A stretch of 64,000 bases of DNA from Sinimarinibacterium flocculans (GTDB lineage Bacteria > Pseudomonadota > Gammaproteobacteria > Nevskiales > Nevskiaceae): contig NZ_QICN01000001.1 in the NCBI RefSeq assembly GCF_003201205.1, forward strand, positions 62,001 to 126,000, given 5' to 3'. Within the stretch, counting starts at the first letter, position 1; every line of letters begins with the position of its first letter. Shown here piece by piece: positions 17,538 to 25,506 of this stretch. A program made the translations under genes and the position numbers. The notes under the pieces are model-generated. The model did no database searches. It was given only the letters and a program-made list of their open reading frames with translations, and was not told the origin of the DNA.

Positions 17538-18586
17538 GTCTGCGGCTCCAGCAGATGGCGGCCGGCATCCAGCACCCGCCGCGGGGTGAGCTGGCGCAGG
17601 CAGGTGTAGGCGCCGTCGCAGCTCGGGCGGCGCTTGCACGGTGCGCAGGGCAGTGCGTCGTACAGCACGGCGAGCGGCGACTCCGCGCCGCGCGTGTACG
17701 GGCAGGTGGACCCGAACAGCGCCACGGTCGGCGTGTGCACGGCGATGGCGATGTGCGTGAGGCCGGTGTCGACACCGATCGCGAGGCGCGCCTGCTGCAG
17801 CCAGGCGGGAAGATCGGCGAGGGCGGTGCGTCCGGAGAGGTCGATGCTCCCGGCCGGCATTCGCGCCGCCAGTGCTGCGGCCTGCGTACGGTCGCTCGGG
17901 CCGCCGAAGACGACGCACGGCCCGAGGCCCGACGCGGCGAGGTCATGGGCGAGCTGCACCCAGTGCGCGTCGGGCCAGTGCTTCTGTGGCCGCGTCGTGA
18001 ACGGACACAGCGCAACGAAGCCGGGCTGCAGGCCGGCATCCCGCAGCGCCGTCGCCACGCGTGCCGCTGCCGCGTCGCCGACCGGCAGACGCGGGGGCGG
18101 CGCCGGGCTGCCGGTGAGATGCGCCGCCAGATGCCGGTATTCGGAGGCGATTGCCGCGATATCGCCGCCCTTGTCGATCCGCTCGTGCAGCAGGAAGCCC
18201 AGCGGCTCCTTGGAGCGAAAGCCGACGCGTCGCCGGCCGCCGGCCAGCCACGCGAGCCAGCGCGACTTCGCCAGGCCCTGCGCATCGACGACCCAGTCGT
18301 AGTCGCGGCTGCGCAGCTCGCGACGCAGCCGCAGCCAGGCGCGGGGCGAGGTCAGGGCCTGCCGCGATACCGCAATGGCGTTATCCAGACGCGGGTCGTC
18401 GCGCAGCAGGCCGCAGAAGCCGTCCTGCGCGAGCCAGTCGATGCGGGCCTCGGGGAAACAGCTGCGCAGGGCGTCGAGCAGGCTGCTGCAGAACACCAGG
18501 TCGCCGAGCGCCGACAGGCGCACGATCAGGATGCTGCGGGGAGCGGTGGGCGGCACGACGGTCCGGCGGGCGTGAACGGGCCGCAT
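17534..18586 (-). CDS. GT9-family heptosyltransferase-like enzyme
   Basis: A 350-residue member of glycosyltransferase family 9, which moves ADP-heptose onto lipid A-Kdo or related acceptors. Visible motifs: SILIVRLSALGDLVFCSSLL at the N-terminus, DYDWVVDAQGL, LCPFTTRPQKHWPDAHW, and the C-terminal IGVDTGLTHIAIAVHTPTVALFGST with the conserved D-T-G-L-x-H. The C-terminal Cys-rich stretch PCAPCKRRPSC is typical of the WaaC/WaaF/RfaQ group. The ATG at 18586 is chosen because earlier in-frame starts add an uncharged non-conserved leader. Together with hldE downstream it points to a heptose-containing LPS core. Confidence 0.88.
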   Translation of the reverse strand: MRPVHARRTVVPPTAPRSILIVRLSALGDLVFCSSLLDALRSCFPEARIDWLAQDGFCGLLRDDPRLDNAIAVSRQALTSPRAWLRLRRELRSRDYDWVVDAQGLAKSRWLAWLAGGRRRVGFRSKEPLGFLLHERIDKGGDIAAIASEYRHLAAHLTGSPAPPPRLPVGDAAAARVATALRDAGLQPGFVALCPFTTRPQKHWPDAHWVQLAHDLAASGLGPCVVFGGPSDRTQAAALAARMPAGSIDLSGRTALADLPAWLQQARLAIGVDTGLTHIAIAVHTPTVALFGSTCPYTRGAESPLAVLYDALPCAPCKRRPSCDGAYTCLRQLTPRRVLDAGRHLLEPQT

Positions 18587-18639
18587 GATAGCCGCGTCGA
18601 TCCCCCCTTTTGGCGACATCGGCCTTGCGACGGAGCCCC

Positions 18640-18645
18640 TATAAT
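18640..18645 (+). promoter_or_regulatory. Possible -10 box (TATAAT) for ilvE
   Basis: A perfect TATAAT 38 bases before the ilvE ATG, in the gap between the divergent GT9 and ilvE genes. No clear -35 is found 16-18 bases upstream; the nearest TTG-type hexamer is only 9 bases away. Confidence 0.45.
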
Positions 18646-18683
18646 TGCCCGCTTCACGCTCCATCCTCCCCCGGAACCGAACA

Positions 18684-19607
18684 ATGACGTCCTTTGCCGA
18701 CCGCGACGGCTACATCTGGTACGACGGCGAACTCAAGCCGTGGCGCGACTGCACGACGCATGTGCTGACCTACACGCTGCACTACGGCGTCGGCTGCTTC
18801 GAGGGGGTACGCGCGTACAAGACGCCGAAGGGCACGGCCATCTTCCGGCTTGAGGAGCACACGCGACGCCTGTTCAACTCGGCGAAGATCCTCGGCATGA
18901 AGATGCCCTGGGACGAGGCGACGCTCAACGCGGCGCAGAAGGAGGTCCTGCGCGCCAACAAGCTTGAAGAGGCCTATCTGCGCCCGATGGTGTTCTACGG
19001 CAGCGAAGGCATGGGCCTGCGCGCTGCGGGCTTGAACACGCATGTGATCGTCGCGGCGTGGCCCTGGGGCGCCTATCTGGGCGCCGACAACATGGAGCGC
19101 GGCATCCGCATCAAGACCAGTTCCTTCTCGCGCCACTACGTCAACGCGTCGATGTGCCGGGCGAAGGCGAACGCCAACTATCTGAACTCGTCGATGGCGC
19201 TCAACGAGGTGCTGCGCGACGGCTACGACGAAGCGCTGATGCTCGATCCGGAGGGCTATGTCGCCGAAGGCAGCGCCGAGAACATCTTCGTCGTCACCAA
19301 CGGCGTCATCAGCACGCCGGACGTCACCAGCGCACTTGACGGCATCACCCGGCGCACGGTGATGCAGCTGGCGCAGGACTTCGGCTACAAGGTCGTCGAG
19401 CGCCGCATCACCCGCGACGAGGTCTATGTCTGCGACGAGGCGTTCTTCACCGGAACCGCGGCCGAAGTCACGCCGATCCGCGAGGTCGACAACCGCCCGG
19501 TGGGCAGCGGCACGCGCGGTCCGGTCACCGCGAAGCTGCAGCAGGCCTATCTGGATCTGGTCAAGGGGCGCAGCGAACGCTATCCGGAGTGGCTCGCGCT
19601 GATCTGA
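18684..19607 (+). CDS. ilvE: Branched-chain amino acid aminotransferase
   Basis: IlvE moves the amino group between glutamate and the 2-oxo acids of valine, leucine and isoleucine, the last biosynthetic step, using pyridoxal phosphate. The 307-residue protein is the standard length for class IV aminotransferases. It opens ADRDGYIWYDGELKPWRD, has HYGVGCFEGVRAY, the region of the PLP lysine (CRAKANANYLNSSMALNE), EGYVAEGSAENIFVV and FFTGTAAEVTPI. The ATG at 18684 fits the conserved N-terminus; an in-frame codon at 18645 would add 13 non-conserved residues. hldE starts 16 bases downstream and may share the transcript. Confidence 0.95.
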   Translation: MTSFADRDGYIWYDGELKPWRDCTTHVLTYTLHYGVGCFEGVRAYKTPKGTAIFRLEEHTRRLFNSAKILGMKMPWDEATLNAAQKEVLRANKLEEAYLRPMVFYGSEGMGLRAAGLNTHVIVAAWPWGAYLGADNMERGIRIKTSSFSRHYVNASMCRAKANANYLNSSMALNEVLRDGYDEALMLDPEGYVAEGSAENIFVVTNGVISTPDVTSALDGITRRTVMQLAQDFGYKVVERRITRDEVYVCDEAFFTGTAAEVTPIREVDNRPVGSGTRGPVTAKLQQAYLDLVKGRSERYPEWLALI

Positions 19608-19623
19608 CGGCGCGGACTCCCGC

Positions 19624-21051
19624 ATGCGCACCTCGCCGCCCGACTTCTCCCGCGCCCGCGTGCTGGTGGTGGGCGACGTGATGCTCGATCGCTACTGGAC
19701 CGGCCCGGTCCAGCGCATCTCGCCGGAAGCCCCGGTGCCGGTCGTGCGGGTCAGGGCCGATCACGTGCGCGCCGGTGGCGCGGCGAACGTGGCCCTGAAT
19801 GTCGCCAGCCTCGGCGCCCGAGTCCGGCTGATCGGCGTGGTCGGTCGCGATGAGGCAGCGCGACAGCTGGACGAGGCACTCGACGGCACGGGTATCGCGG
19901 CGGAATGGATCCGCACCGAGCGCCTGCCGACGATCACCAAGCTGCGTGTGCTGTCGCGCAACCAGCAGCTGCTGCGCATGGATTTCGAGGAAGCGCTCGA
20001 CGTGGCGGGTGCCTTCGATCGCGAAGCGCTCCGCGACCTGTTCGAGCAGCGGCTGGCCGACTGCGACGTGGTCGTGTGCTCCGACTACGGCAAGGGCACG
20101 CTGAGCGACGTAGCAGACCTGATTGCGGCGGCGCGCGCGGCTGGCAAGCCGGTCCTGGTCGATCCCAAGGGCACGGACTATGCGCGCTACGCCGGCGCGA
20201 GCCTGCTGACGCCGAATGTCGCCGAGCTCGAGGCCGTGGCCGGTGCGGCGCGCGACGAAGCCGATCTGCTTGGTCGCGCCGAAGCGCTGCAGGCGCGGCT
20301 CGGTCTGGACGGACTGCTGCTGACGCGCAGCGAGAAGGGCCTGAGCCTGCTGCGCAGTGCGCAGGCGCCGCTGCATCTGCCCGCCGTCGCGCGCGAGGTC
20401 TTCGATGTGACCGGGGCCGGCGATACCGTCATTGCCACGCTGGCGGCAGCGCTCGCCGCCGGCGTCGAGCTGCCGGAGGCCTGCCGGCTTGCGAACCTTG
20501 CTGCGGGTGTCGTCGTCGGCAAGCTCGGCACCGCGAGTGTTTCCGTCGCGGAACTCGATGCCGCGCTGCACCCGCAGGGTCTCGACGCCGCGGTGCTCGA
20601 CGAACCGGCCTTGCTCGCACGCGTCGCCGCCGAGCGGGAGAAGGGCCGCCGCATCGTCGTGACCAACGGCTGCTTCGACCTGCTGCATGTCGGGCACGTG
20701 AAGTATCTCGAGGCGGCGCGCGCGCTCGGCGATCTGCTCATCGTCGCGGTCAACGACGACGACTCGGTGCGCCGGCTCAAGGGGCCGTCACGGCCGGTCA
20801 ATGCCTGTGCCGACCGCATGCGCGTCCTGGCCGCGTTGCGCAGTGTCGATTGCGTGGTGCCGTTTGCGGAAGACACACCGGCGCGCCTGATCGCCTCGGT
20901 GCTGCCGGACGTGCTGGTCAAGGGCGGCGACTACCGCCCCGAGCAGATCGCCGGACACGACGTCGTCACCGCCAGCGGCGGCGAGGTCGTCGTGCTCGAT
21001 TTCCATGCCGGCTATTCGACGACCGGCATGCTTGAACGGGCGAAAAGCTAG
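19624..21051 (+). CDS. hldE: Bifunctional D-glycero-beta-D-manno-heptose-7-phosphate kinase/1-phosphate adenylyltransferase
   Basis: HldE makes ADP-heptose for the LPS inner core. Both halves are present in the 475-residue protein: a ribokinase-like kinase (residues 1-320) with VVGDVMLDRYWTGPVQRISPEAP, GGAANVALNVASLGA and the catalytic VTGAGDTVIATLAAAL, and a cytidylyltransferase-like domain (about 340-475) with TNGCFDLLHVGHVKYLEAA, the HxGH-type nucleotide site. It is next to ilvE and the GT9/GT4 genes, consistent with an LPS-core locus. Its stop overlaps the convergent CMD gene by four bases. Confidence 0.96.
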   Translation: MRTSPPDFSRARVLVVGDVMLDRYWTGPVQRISPEAPVPVVRVRADHVRAGGAANVALNVASLGARVRLIGVVGRDEAARQLDEALDGTGIAAEWIRTERLPTITKLRVLSRNQQLLRMDFEEALDVAGAFDREALRDLFEQRLADCDVVVCSDYGKGTLSDVADLIAAARAAGKPVLVDPKGTDYARYAGASLLTPNVAELEAVAGAARDEADLLGRAEALQARLGLDGLLLTRSEKGLSLLRSAQAPLHLPAVAREVFDVTGAGDTVIATLAAALAAGVELPEACRLANLAAGVVVGKLGTASVSVAELDAALHPQGLDAAVLDEPALLARVAAEREKGRRIVVTNGCFDLLHVGHVKYLEAARALGDLLIVAVNDDDSVRRLKGPSRPVNACADRMRVLAALRSVDCVVPFAEDTPARLIASVLPDVLVKGGDYRPEQIAGHDVVTASGGEVVVLDFHAGYSTTGMLERAKS

Positions 21052-21590
21052 CGAGCGGGAAAGCGCGGCGCGCCAGGCTCATGCTCGACGCGCAAGCCGT
21101 TCACCAGCATTGCGATGCCGTGGTATTGGCCGGCGAGCATCACCAGTTCCACGAGTTGATCCTCGGCGAACGTGCCGGCAAGCCGTGCCCACAGCGCATC
21201 GTCGATCCGGTAGTGCGCGTGCAGTTGTTCGACCAGTTCCAGCGCCAGCCGATCCTCGTCCGACCAGGTGCCGGGATCTGCGCCGCTGGCGGTCGCGGCC
21301 CATTCGGCCGGCGCGATACCGGCCTTCTGCGCGAACGCGGCCACGTGCACGCCCCATTCGTATTCGGCGCCGCACAGTGCGGTCGCGCGCAGGATGACGA
21401 GTTCGCGCAGCCGCATCGGAATGCTGCCGCGGTCGAGCAGGCCGCCCGCCATCATCCGCTGCAATGCGCGGGGGTTGTGTGCAATGGTCCGGAACAGCTT
21501 CAGTGGCGGGGCGCCACGCATGACGATGTCGAACGAAGCCTGCACATCGGTGGCATATGGCGGATCGATCGGGGTGATGCGAGCGGACAT
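21048..21590 (-). CDS. Carboxymuconolactone decarboxylase-family protein
   Basis: A 180-residue protein with the CMD domain: RLRELVILRATALCGAEYEW followed by GVHVAAFAQKAG at residues 61-92. In place of the AhpD CxxC pair there is only one cysteine (CGAE), so a peroxiredoxin-reductase role of the AhpD type is unlikely; proteins of this subgroup (EYEW...H) are mostly uncharacterised. It starts at an ATG with GGAG upstream and faces away from an HxlR regulator across a palindrome, so it is the probable regulatory target. The 3' end overlaps hldE by four bases. Confidence 0.82.
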   Translation of the reverse strand: MSARITPIDPPYATDVQASFDIVMRGAPPLKLFRTIAHNPRALQRMMAGGLLDRGSIPMRLRELVILRATALCGAEYEWGVHVAAFAQKAGIAPAEWAATASGADPGTWSDEDRLALELVEQLHAHYRIDDALWARLAGTFAEDQLVELVMLAGQYHGIAMLVNGLRVEHEPGAPRFPAR

Positions 21591-21616
21591 CGGGTTTCTC
21601 CGGTGCTACGATAATC

Positions 21617-21631
21617 GAAGCATACTGCTTC
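21617..21631. promoter_or_regulatory. Inverted repeat, probable HxlR operator
   Basis: GAAGCA-TAC-TGCTTC, a perfect 6-bp inverted repeat with a 3-base centre, midway in the 56-base gap between the divergent CMD and HxlR genes. Its size and position suit a dimeric winged-helix regulator controlling both genes. Confidence 0.55.
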
Positions 21632-21646
21632 TGAAAACGTAGCGCA

Positions 21647-21970
21647 ATGAAATCGATCGATCGTCCCGTCCGCGGTTCGAGCAGCGGCCGTCCCATCATG
21701 GCGCTGCTCGATCTGCTCGGCCGCCGCTGGACCATGCGCGTGCTCTGGGAGCTGCGCGGCGAGCCGCTGAGTTTTCGCGGCCTGCAGGCGGCCTGTTCGG
21801 GCATGTCGCCGTCGGTGCTCAACCAGCGGCTGGCGGAGTTGCGCGAGGCGCGCCTGGTCGAAGCGGGCGAGGCCGGCTATGCGCTGAGCGCGCACGGTCG
21901 CGAGCTGCTGAGCCTGTTCGGGCCGCTGAACCGCTGGGCCGAGGACTGGGCACGCAGCCTGCACGGCTGA
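21647..21970 (+). CDS. HxlR-family winged-helix transcriptional regulator
   Basis: A 107-residue regulator with the HxlR core: LLGRRWTMRVLWELRGEPLS, then FRGLQAACSGMSPSVLNQRL as the recognition helix region and LREARLVEAGEAGYALSAHG as the wing. HxlR proteins are small dimeric sensors of aldehydes, quinones or reactive electrophiles. The redox Cys often found before the first helix is absent here; the only cysteine lies near residue 50 in the HTH. The gene diverges from the CMD-family gene across a 15-base palindrome, which suggests joint control of the pair. Confidence 0.88.
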   Translation: MKSIDRPVRGSSSGRPIMALLDLLGRRWTMRVLWELRGEPLSFRGLQAACSGMSPSVLNQRLAELREARLVEAGEAGYALSAHGRELLSLFGPLNRWAEDWARSLHG

Positions 21971-22060
21971 ATCCTCGTCGCCGATGGATAGCACACTTCC
22001 CGATGTGAGCGAGCTGGCCCCCGTTCACTGACTGCTACGAGGTTTCATTCCGGGCGCGAT

Positions 22061-23074
22061 CTATCCTTCATGTCGGACTGCCGCCTTAGTCGGGTGGGGC
22101 GTAGGCGTCGCTTCCAACTGGTGCGACTTGATTGGCCGCGGGTTGCCGGCTCGCTTGGCTTGCGAAGACGAATAGGCCTCGGAGAGCGCCGGAGCGATGG
22201 ATGTTGCAATCGATTCGGCGATGTCGCTCTGAAGAGCCAAGGCGTCGTCACTCATGCTTCGCTCAAACGTTCTTGACCAGAGATGGGTGCTCCTTTTCGT
22301 TTCCACGAGATGTGCATTCACTCGCAGACGCTCCCCAACTACCCTCACGCTTCCTTCGAGCACATGTGACGCCTGCAGCCTTTCAGCGACGGTTGCGATG
22401 TCGGAGTCTTTTCCCTTGAACCAGAAAGCTGAAGTGCGCGCAATGACACGCAGCCCCGGCTGCTGAGCCAGTCGATTGATCAGATCCTCGGTGATTCCAT
22501 CGGCGAGAAGTTGGTTGTTCTGCTTATCAGTTATGTCGGCGAAAGGCAGCACCACCAAGGTTGGCGGCTTCAGGGGATGGCGGGCGGGCGTCAGCCGCAA
22601 GATCAACAACGCCAAGAGTGCAAGCATCGCCCCAATTGCGACGGGAGCTGCGATGCGAGTCGCTCGTAACAGAATTTTGTAGTGCGTGTCTGCTTGGCGT
22701 ACTGCGTTCACGGTGGGCGCGTTTCTGTGCTCCGCGTCCGAGCCTACGCTGAGTCGATATCCCCGCTTGGGCAGGGTCTCGATTAAGCCCTTGGCTGCCA
22801 TACCTCCTGCTGCCCCCAAGTGCCTCCTCAGCTGATAAATGCAGCGCGAAATTGCATCTTCCGTAACGAGACGCCCTCCCCAAACAGACTCAATCAGTTC
22901 GTCTCGTGACACAACCTGCCCGTTGCGACTGCTGAGCAGTACCAGAACAGCCATGACCTTGGGGTCGACCTGTTCAATGCCGCCCGGTCCCTCTATCGCT
23001 CCCTCAGCCGGCCTGATCCGTAACACGCCTAGGCGAAAAGGCTCCTCCGAGCCGCTCTCGGTTGCCGTGTACAC
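22061..23074 (-). CDS. Membrane-bound winged-helix regulator with TolB/FlgO-like domain (CadC type)
   Basis: A 337-residue protein starting at GTG 23074 behind GGGAGGG. Residues 12-110 form an OmpR/CadC winged helix (DPKVMAVLVLLSSRNGQVVS, RDELIESVWGG, VSRCIYQLRRHL, LIETLPKRGYRL). A membrane helix lies at about 140-163. The rest is a TolB N-terminal/FlgO-like domain (VVLPFADITDKQNNQLLADG, LRVIARTSAFWFKGK, GSVRVVGERLRVNAHLVE). Related proteins usually continue with TPR repeats; here the protein stops soon after the FlgO-like part. It probably senses an envelope cue and acts on nearby genes, but no target site is visible. Confidence 0.82.
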   Translation of the reverse strand: MYTATESGSEEPFRLGVLRIRPAEGAIEGPGGIEQVDPKVMAVLVLLSSRNGQVVSRDELIESVWGGRLVTEDAISRCIYQLRRHLGAAGGMAAKGLIETLPKRGYRLSVGSDAEHRNAPTVNAVRQADTHYKILLRATRIAAPVAIGAMLALLALLILRLTPARHPLKPPTLVVLPFADITDKQNNQLLADGITEDLINRLAQQPGLRVIARTSAFWFKGKDSDIATVAERLQASHVLEGSVRVVGERLRVNAHLVETKRSTHLWSRTFERSMSDDALALQSDIAESIATSIAPALSEAYSSSQAKRAGNPRPIKSHQLEATPTPHPTKAAVRHEG

Positions 23075-23290
23075 CTACTACCCTCCCTCTGTGCTTGTTC
23101 CCTTGCAAGCGTCGCGAAGAGTAGCAGTTGCAGGTGTTCAGAGAGTAAAGAAAGCGCCTAATAAAAAGATCCCTCAAGGCGGATGTCAGGGCGATATCAG
23201 GGATTCGTCAGGCTGCTTCCGAAGGGGTCGGAAAACATCACCCAGCGCTCTGCCCGCAGCGGAGCTGGTGTGGTGTCAAGGGGGGATCGC

Positions 23291-23644
23291 ATGTCGACGC
23301 GCTCACTGATGGTCTGTCTGGTGCTCGTTCTTCTTGTAGCGAATCAAGGTGCGTATGGCGCTGACCATGCGAAAAGGCCGATGTCGGTTCGCGTCGCTTT
23401 CGGAGATTTGGACTTGAGGCATCCCGATGGTGCCGCGGTACTCCTCCGGCGAATCGAAACGGCCGCTCGGCGGATATGTGGTGTCTATGACAGGAAGTCG
23501 CTGGGGGACCAAGCGCGACATGCACACTGCGTGGAGCAAGTCGTGTCAGGCGCGTTGGATCGGATCGACGACCCGCAAGTAGCGGCCTACGTGGCGAGTC
23601 GTGGGTCGAAAAGGCGGCCAACGGGGGTGGCCGCCTATGAGTGA
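23291..23644 (+). CDS. UrcA-family exported protein
   Basis: A 117-residue protein with an N-terminal signal peptide (LMVCLVLVLLVANQGAYGA). The mature part follows the UrcA pattern: VRVAFGDLDLRHPDGAAVLL, RRIETAARRICG and a later HCVEQVVSGALDRI, with the two cysteines typical of the family. UrcA proteins are small periplasmic proteins of unknown function common in Sphingomonadales, Caulobacterales and Xanthomonadales. The ATG is preceded by a strong AGGGGGG site. The stop overlaps the start of the next gene, so both are probably co-translated. Confidence 0.82.
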   Translation: MSTRSLMVCLVLVLLVANQGAYGADHAKRPMSVRVAFGDLDLRHPDGAAVLLRRIETAARRICGVYDRKSLGDQARHAHCVEQVVSGALDRIDDPQVAAYVASRGSKRRPTGVAAYE

Positions 23645-23987
23645 TGAAATGCTGCTTCAGCCGCGGCAGCCACCTTCGTCCTTTCCCGTCGTCGGAGAGG
23701 AGCGACTCGCCAGCGAGCTATACGCCTCGAAGCGGGCAAAAGGTCGGAAGTCCACCTTCTCTCCGGATGAGATCACGGGCATCCTACGCATGATGGACCA
23801 AGGCAGGTACGCGTCCGTGGCCGATCTTTGCGCGTTCCACGGTATATCGCGCCAGACCTACTACAACTGGCAGGCCAAGTATGGCAACAAGGCCGTGCTG
23901 GCGCTGCGCGTCGATGTTCTCGAAGCGGAAATCAGGCGTCTGAAGGAAATCGTCTACACGAGTTTGAAGGCGACATCGGGGTCGTAG
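23637..23987 (+). CDS. Orphan IS3-type OrfA-like helix-turn-helix protein
   Basis: A 116-residue protein from the ATG at 23637, which overlaps the UrcA stop. It has the HTH of IS3/IS911 OrfA: STFSPDEITGILRMMDQGRY, VADLCAFHGISRQTYYNWQA and KYG, then a leucine-rich coiled segment (LRVDVLEAEIRRLKEIV). No OrfB catalytic partner or IS3 terminal repeats were found nearby, so it is either a remnant or a domesticated DNA-binding protein. The N-terminal 35 residues (LLQPRQPPSSFPVVGEERLA) are not typical of OrfA. Confidence 0.65.
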   Translation: MSDEMLLQPRQPPSSFPVVGEERLASELYASKRAKGRKSTFSPDEITGILRMMDQGRYASVADLCAFHGISRQTYYNWQAKYGNKAVLALRVDVLEAEIRRLKEIVYTSLKATSGS

Positions 23988-24089
23988 CTCGTCTGCCGGC
24001 TCCTTGCGGGTCATCCGCCGATATCGAATTGCCCCGAGGGAGCGCCACCACGTTCTGGCGGGCGGGTGTCCGCTCTCCCGATTCCTTTA

Positions 24090-25113
24090 GGAGTTTGCTG
24101 CAAAACTCTGCATAAAATCTGCGGTTTGAGTGCGCAAGCAAGCGGGAGATGGGGATGCGCGGCGCAGTCATGGGGTAGGTGGAGATGCTGGTGGCGCTTT
24201 TCGCTGGAGGATCGCGTTCCAGCAGGTCATCCGCTTCGCGCGATCTGGCGGCTGGCCGATGGCGCGCTGCGGGAGATGAGTGGCGTGCTGACGACGATGT
24301 ACTCGCACACCGGTCGTCCGTCGATTCCGCCGGAGCGCCTGATCCGAGCCCTGCTGCTGTAGGTGCTGTTCTCGATCCGCAGCGAACGACAGTTGATCGA
24401 GCAGCTGCATCACAGCCTGCTGTACCGCTGGTTGTCGGCATGGGAATCGAGGAAGTGGCCTGGGACGCCACGACCTTCACGCGCAATCGGCAACGGCTGA
24501 TCGACGCCGATGCCGGACGGGCCTTGATGAGCGCGGTCCTGAGCCAGGCGCGTCAGCAGAAGCTGCTCTCGGACGAGCACTTCCGCGTCGATGGCACCCT
24601 GATCGAAGCTTGGGCCAGCCAGAACAGCTTCCAGTCCAAGGATGGCGATCCGCCGGCTGATGGCGGCGGTGACTTTCGCGGTCAGCGCCGCACCAACCAC
24701 ATCCATGCCTCGATCACCGATCCGCAAGCGCGGTCCTATCGCAACGCGCCGGGGCAGGAAGCCCGGCTGGCGTATCTGGGGCACGCCCTGATGGACAACC
24801 GTTACGGTCTGGTCGTCGATGCCTGCGCGACGCAAGCCACCGGCGAGATCAAGGGCGTCTTCGGATGGCTCAAGCGTATTGGCGGCCTGCGCAAGGTCAA
24901 GCTGCGCGGCGTCGCCAAGGTCGACAGTCTCTTCACCTTAGCGCTGGCCGCCTACAGCCTCGTGCGCATGAGAACGTTGCTCATGCCACAGCCTCAATCC
25001 GTCGAAGCACGACAATCTGCGCCGGATCGGCGCCACACAGCCGCCATAGCGCAAGAACATCGGCCGCTGTCGTCGATCAATCCGAAAATTGCGCGGCTTT
25101 CTCAGCAAACTCA
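24090..25113 (+). mobile_element. Decayed IS5-superfamily insertion sequence
   Basis: About 1.02 kb bounded by an imperfect terminal inverted repeat, GGAGTTTGCTG on the left (24090-24100) and CAGCAAACTCA on the right (25103-25113), 10 of 11 bases matching. A TA flanks both ends (24088-24089 and 25114-25115), as expected for a 2-bp TA target duplication. Inside is a broken DDE transposase with an internal deletion, so the element cannot move by itself. Confidence 0.7.
24155..24990 (+). pseudogene. Broken IS5-type DDE transposase
   Basis: Recognisable pieces lie in different frames. After the start at 24155 a TAG at 24176 stands where a Gln codon would fit. The frame then changes near 24190 to give FSLEDRVPAGHPLRAIWRLA, and a second TAG at 24360-24362 interrupts the run before VLFSIRSERQLIEQLHHSLL. 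A one-base loss near 24432 shifts to VVGMGIEEVAWDATTFTRNR. Finally VVDACATQATG is joined directly to EIKGVFGWLKRIGGLRKVKL, so the stretch between the second Asp and the final Glu region is deleted. Family placement rests on these IS5-type motifs. The 3' limit is approximate. Confidence 0.8.
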
Positions 25114-25115
25114 TA

Positions 25116-25445
25116 ATGGATGCAACGGGAAAATGAACGAGCTGTCGGCCACGCAGCAGAGGCAACGCGCGTCAAAACGCCTGGCGCGCAGACGTGGCGG
25201 GATAAGCATACGGCTTGATTGGGGATGTTACGCCTCCATCGTGCTCGCTTCGGTCGATCCCGACGAGCGACAACATTCCACCTGCAGCTAGCTATTCTCG
25301 CAAGGCAAAACACGTCGCTCCATGCACGCCCTGGCCGAAACCTGATCGCGGCACTGAACCACTCAGCTTCGACGGGGCGCTTCTATGCGGAACACAGACT
25401 TGTTGCGACGGCGACAGCGTTGTCGGGCCGTTGAATGTCGCTTAC
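25116..25445. other. Gap without a supported gene
   Basis: Between the right end of the IS and the terminator of the TonB receptor gene. Open frames here have no family resemblance, no ribosome binding site and atypical composition. No repeats were seen. Probably IS-scar or decayed DNA. Confidence 0.5.
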
Positions 25446-25475
25446 AAAAAAATGCCCCTCGGAAGGAGGGGCATC
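25446..25475 (-). terminator. Rho-independent terminator of the TonB-dependent receptor gene
   Basis: Read on the minus strand: ATGCCCCTC, loop CTTCC, GAGGGGCAT, followed by a run of seven T. The perfect 9-bp stem lies at 25453-25461 and 25467-25475, about 30 bases after the receptor stop codon. Confidence 0.9.
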
Positions 25476-25506
25476 TGAGCAGCATGAGGCCGTCTGTGAC
25501 TGAGCG

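Noticed and set aside
23988-24089. An IS3 OrfB gene expected after the OrfA-like gene
   Set aside because: The 100 bases before the IS5-type element contain no DDE motifs or readable OrfB fragment.
24179-25291. A 370-codon frame read as an intact transposase
   Set aside because: Only the middle resembles a transposase. The N-terminal part is out of frame, the catalytic core is deleted and the C-terminal part passes the IS end.
25215-25478. An 87-codon frame on the plus strand
   Set aside because: It runs through the IS scar and the receptor terminator, lacks a ribosome site and has no family resemblance.
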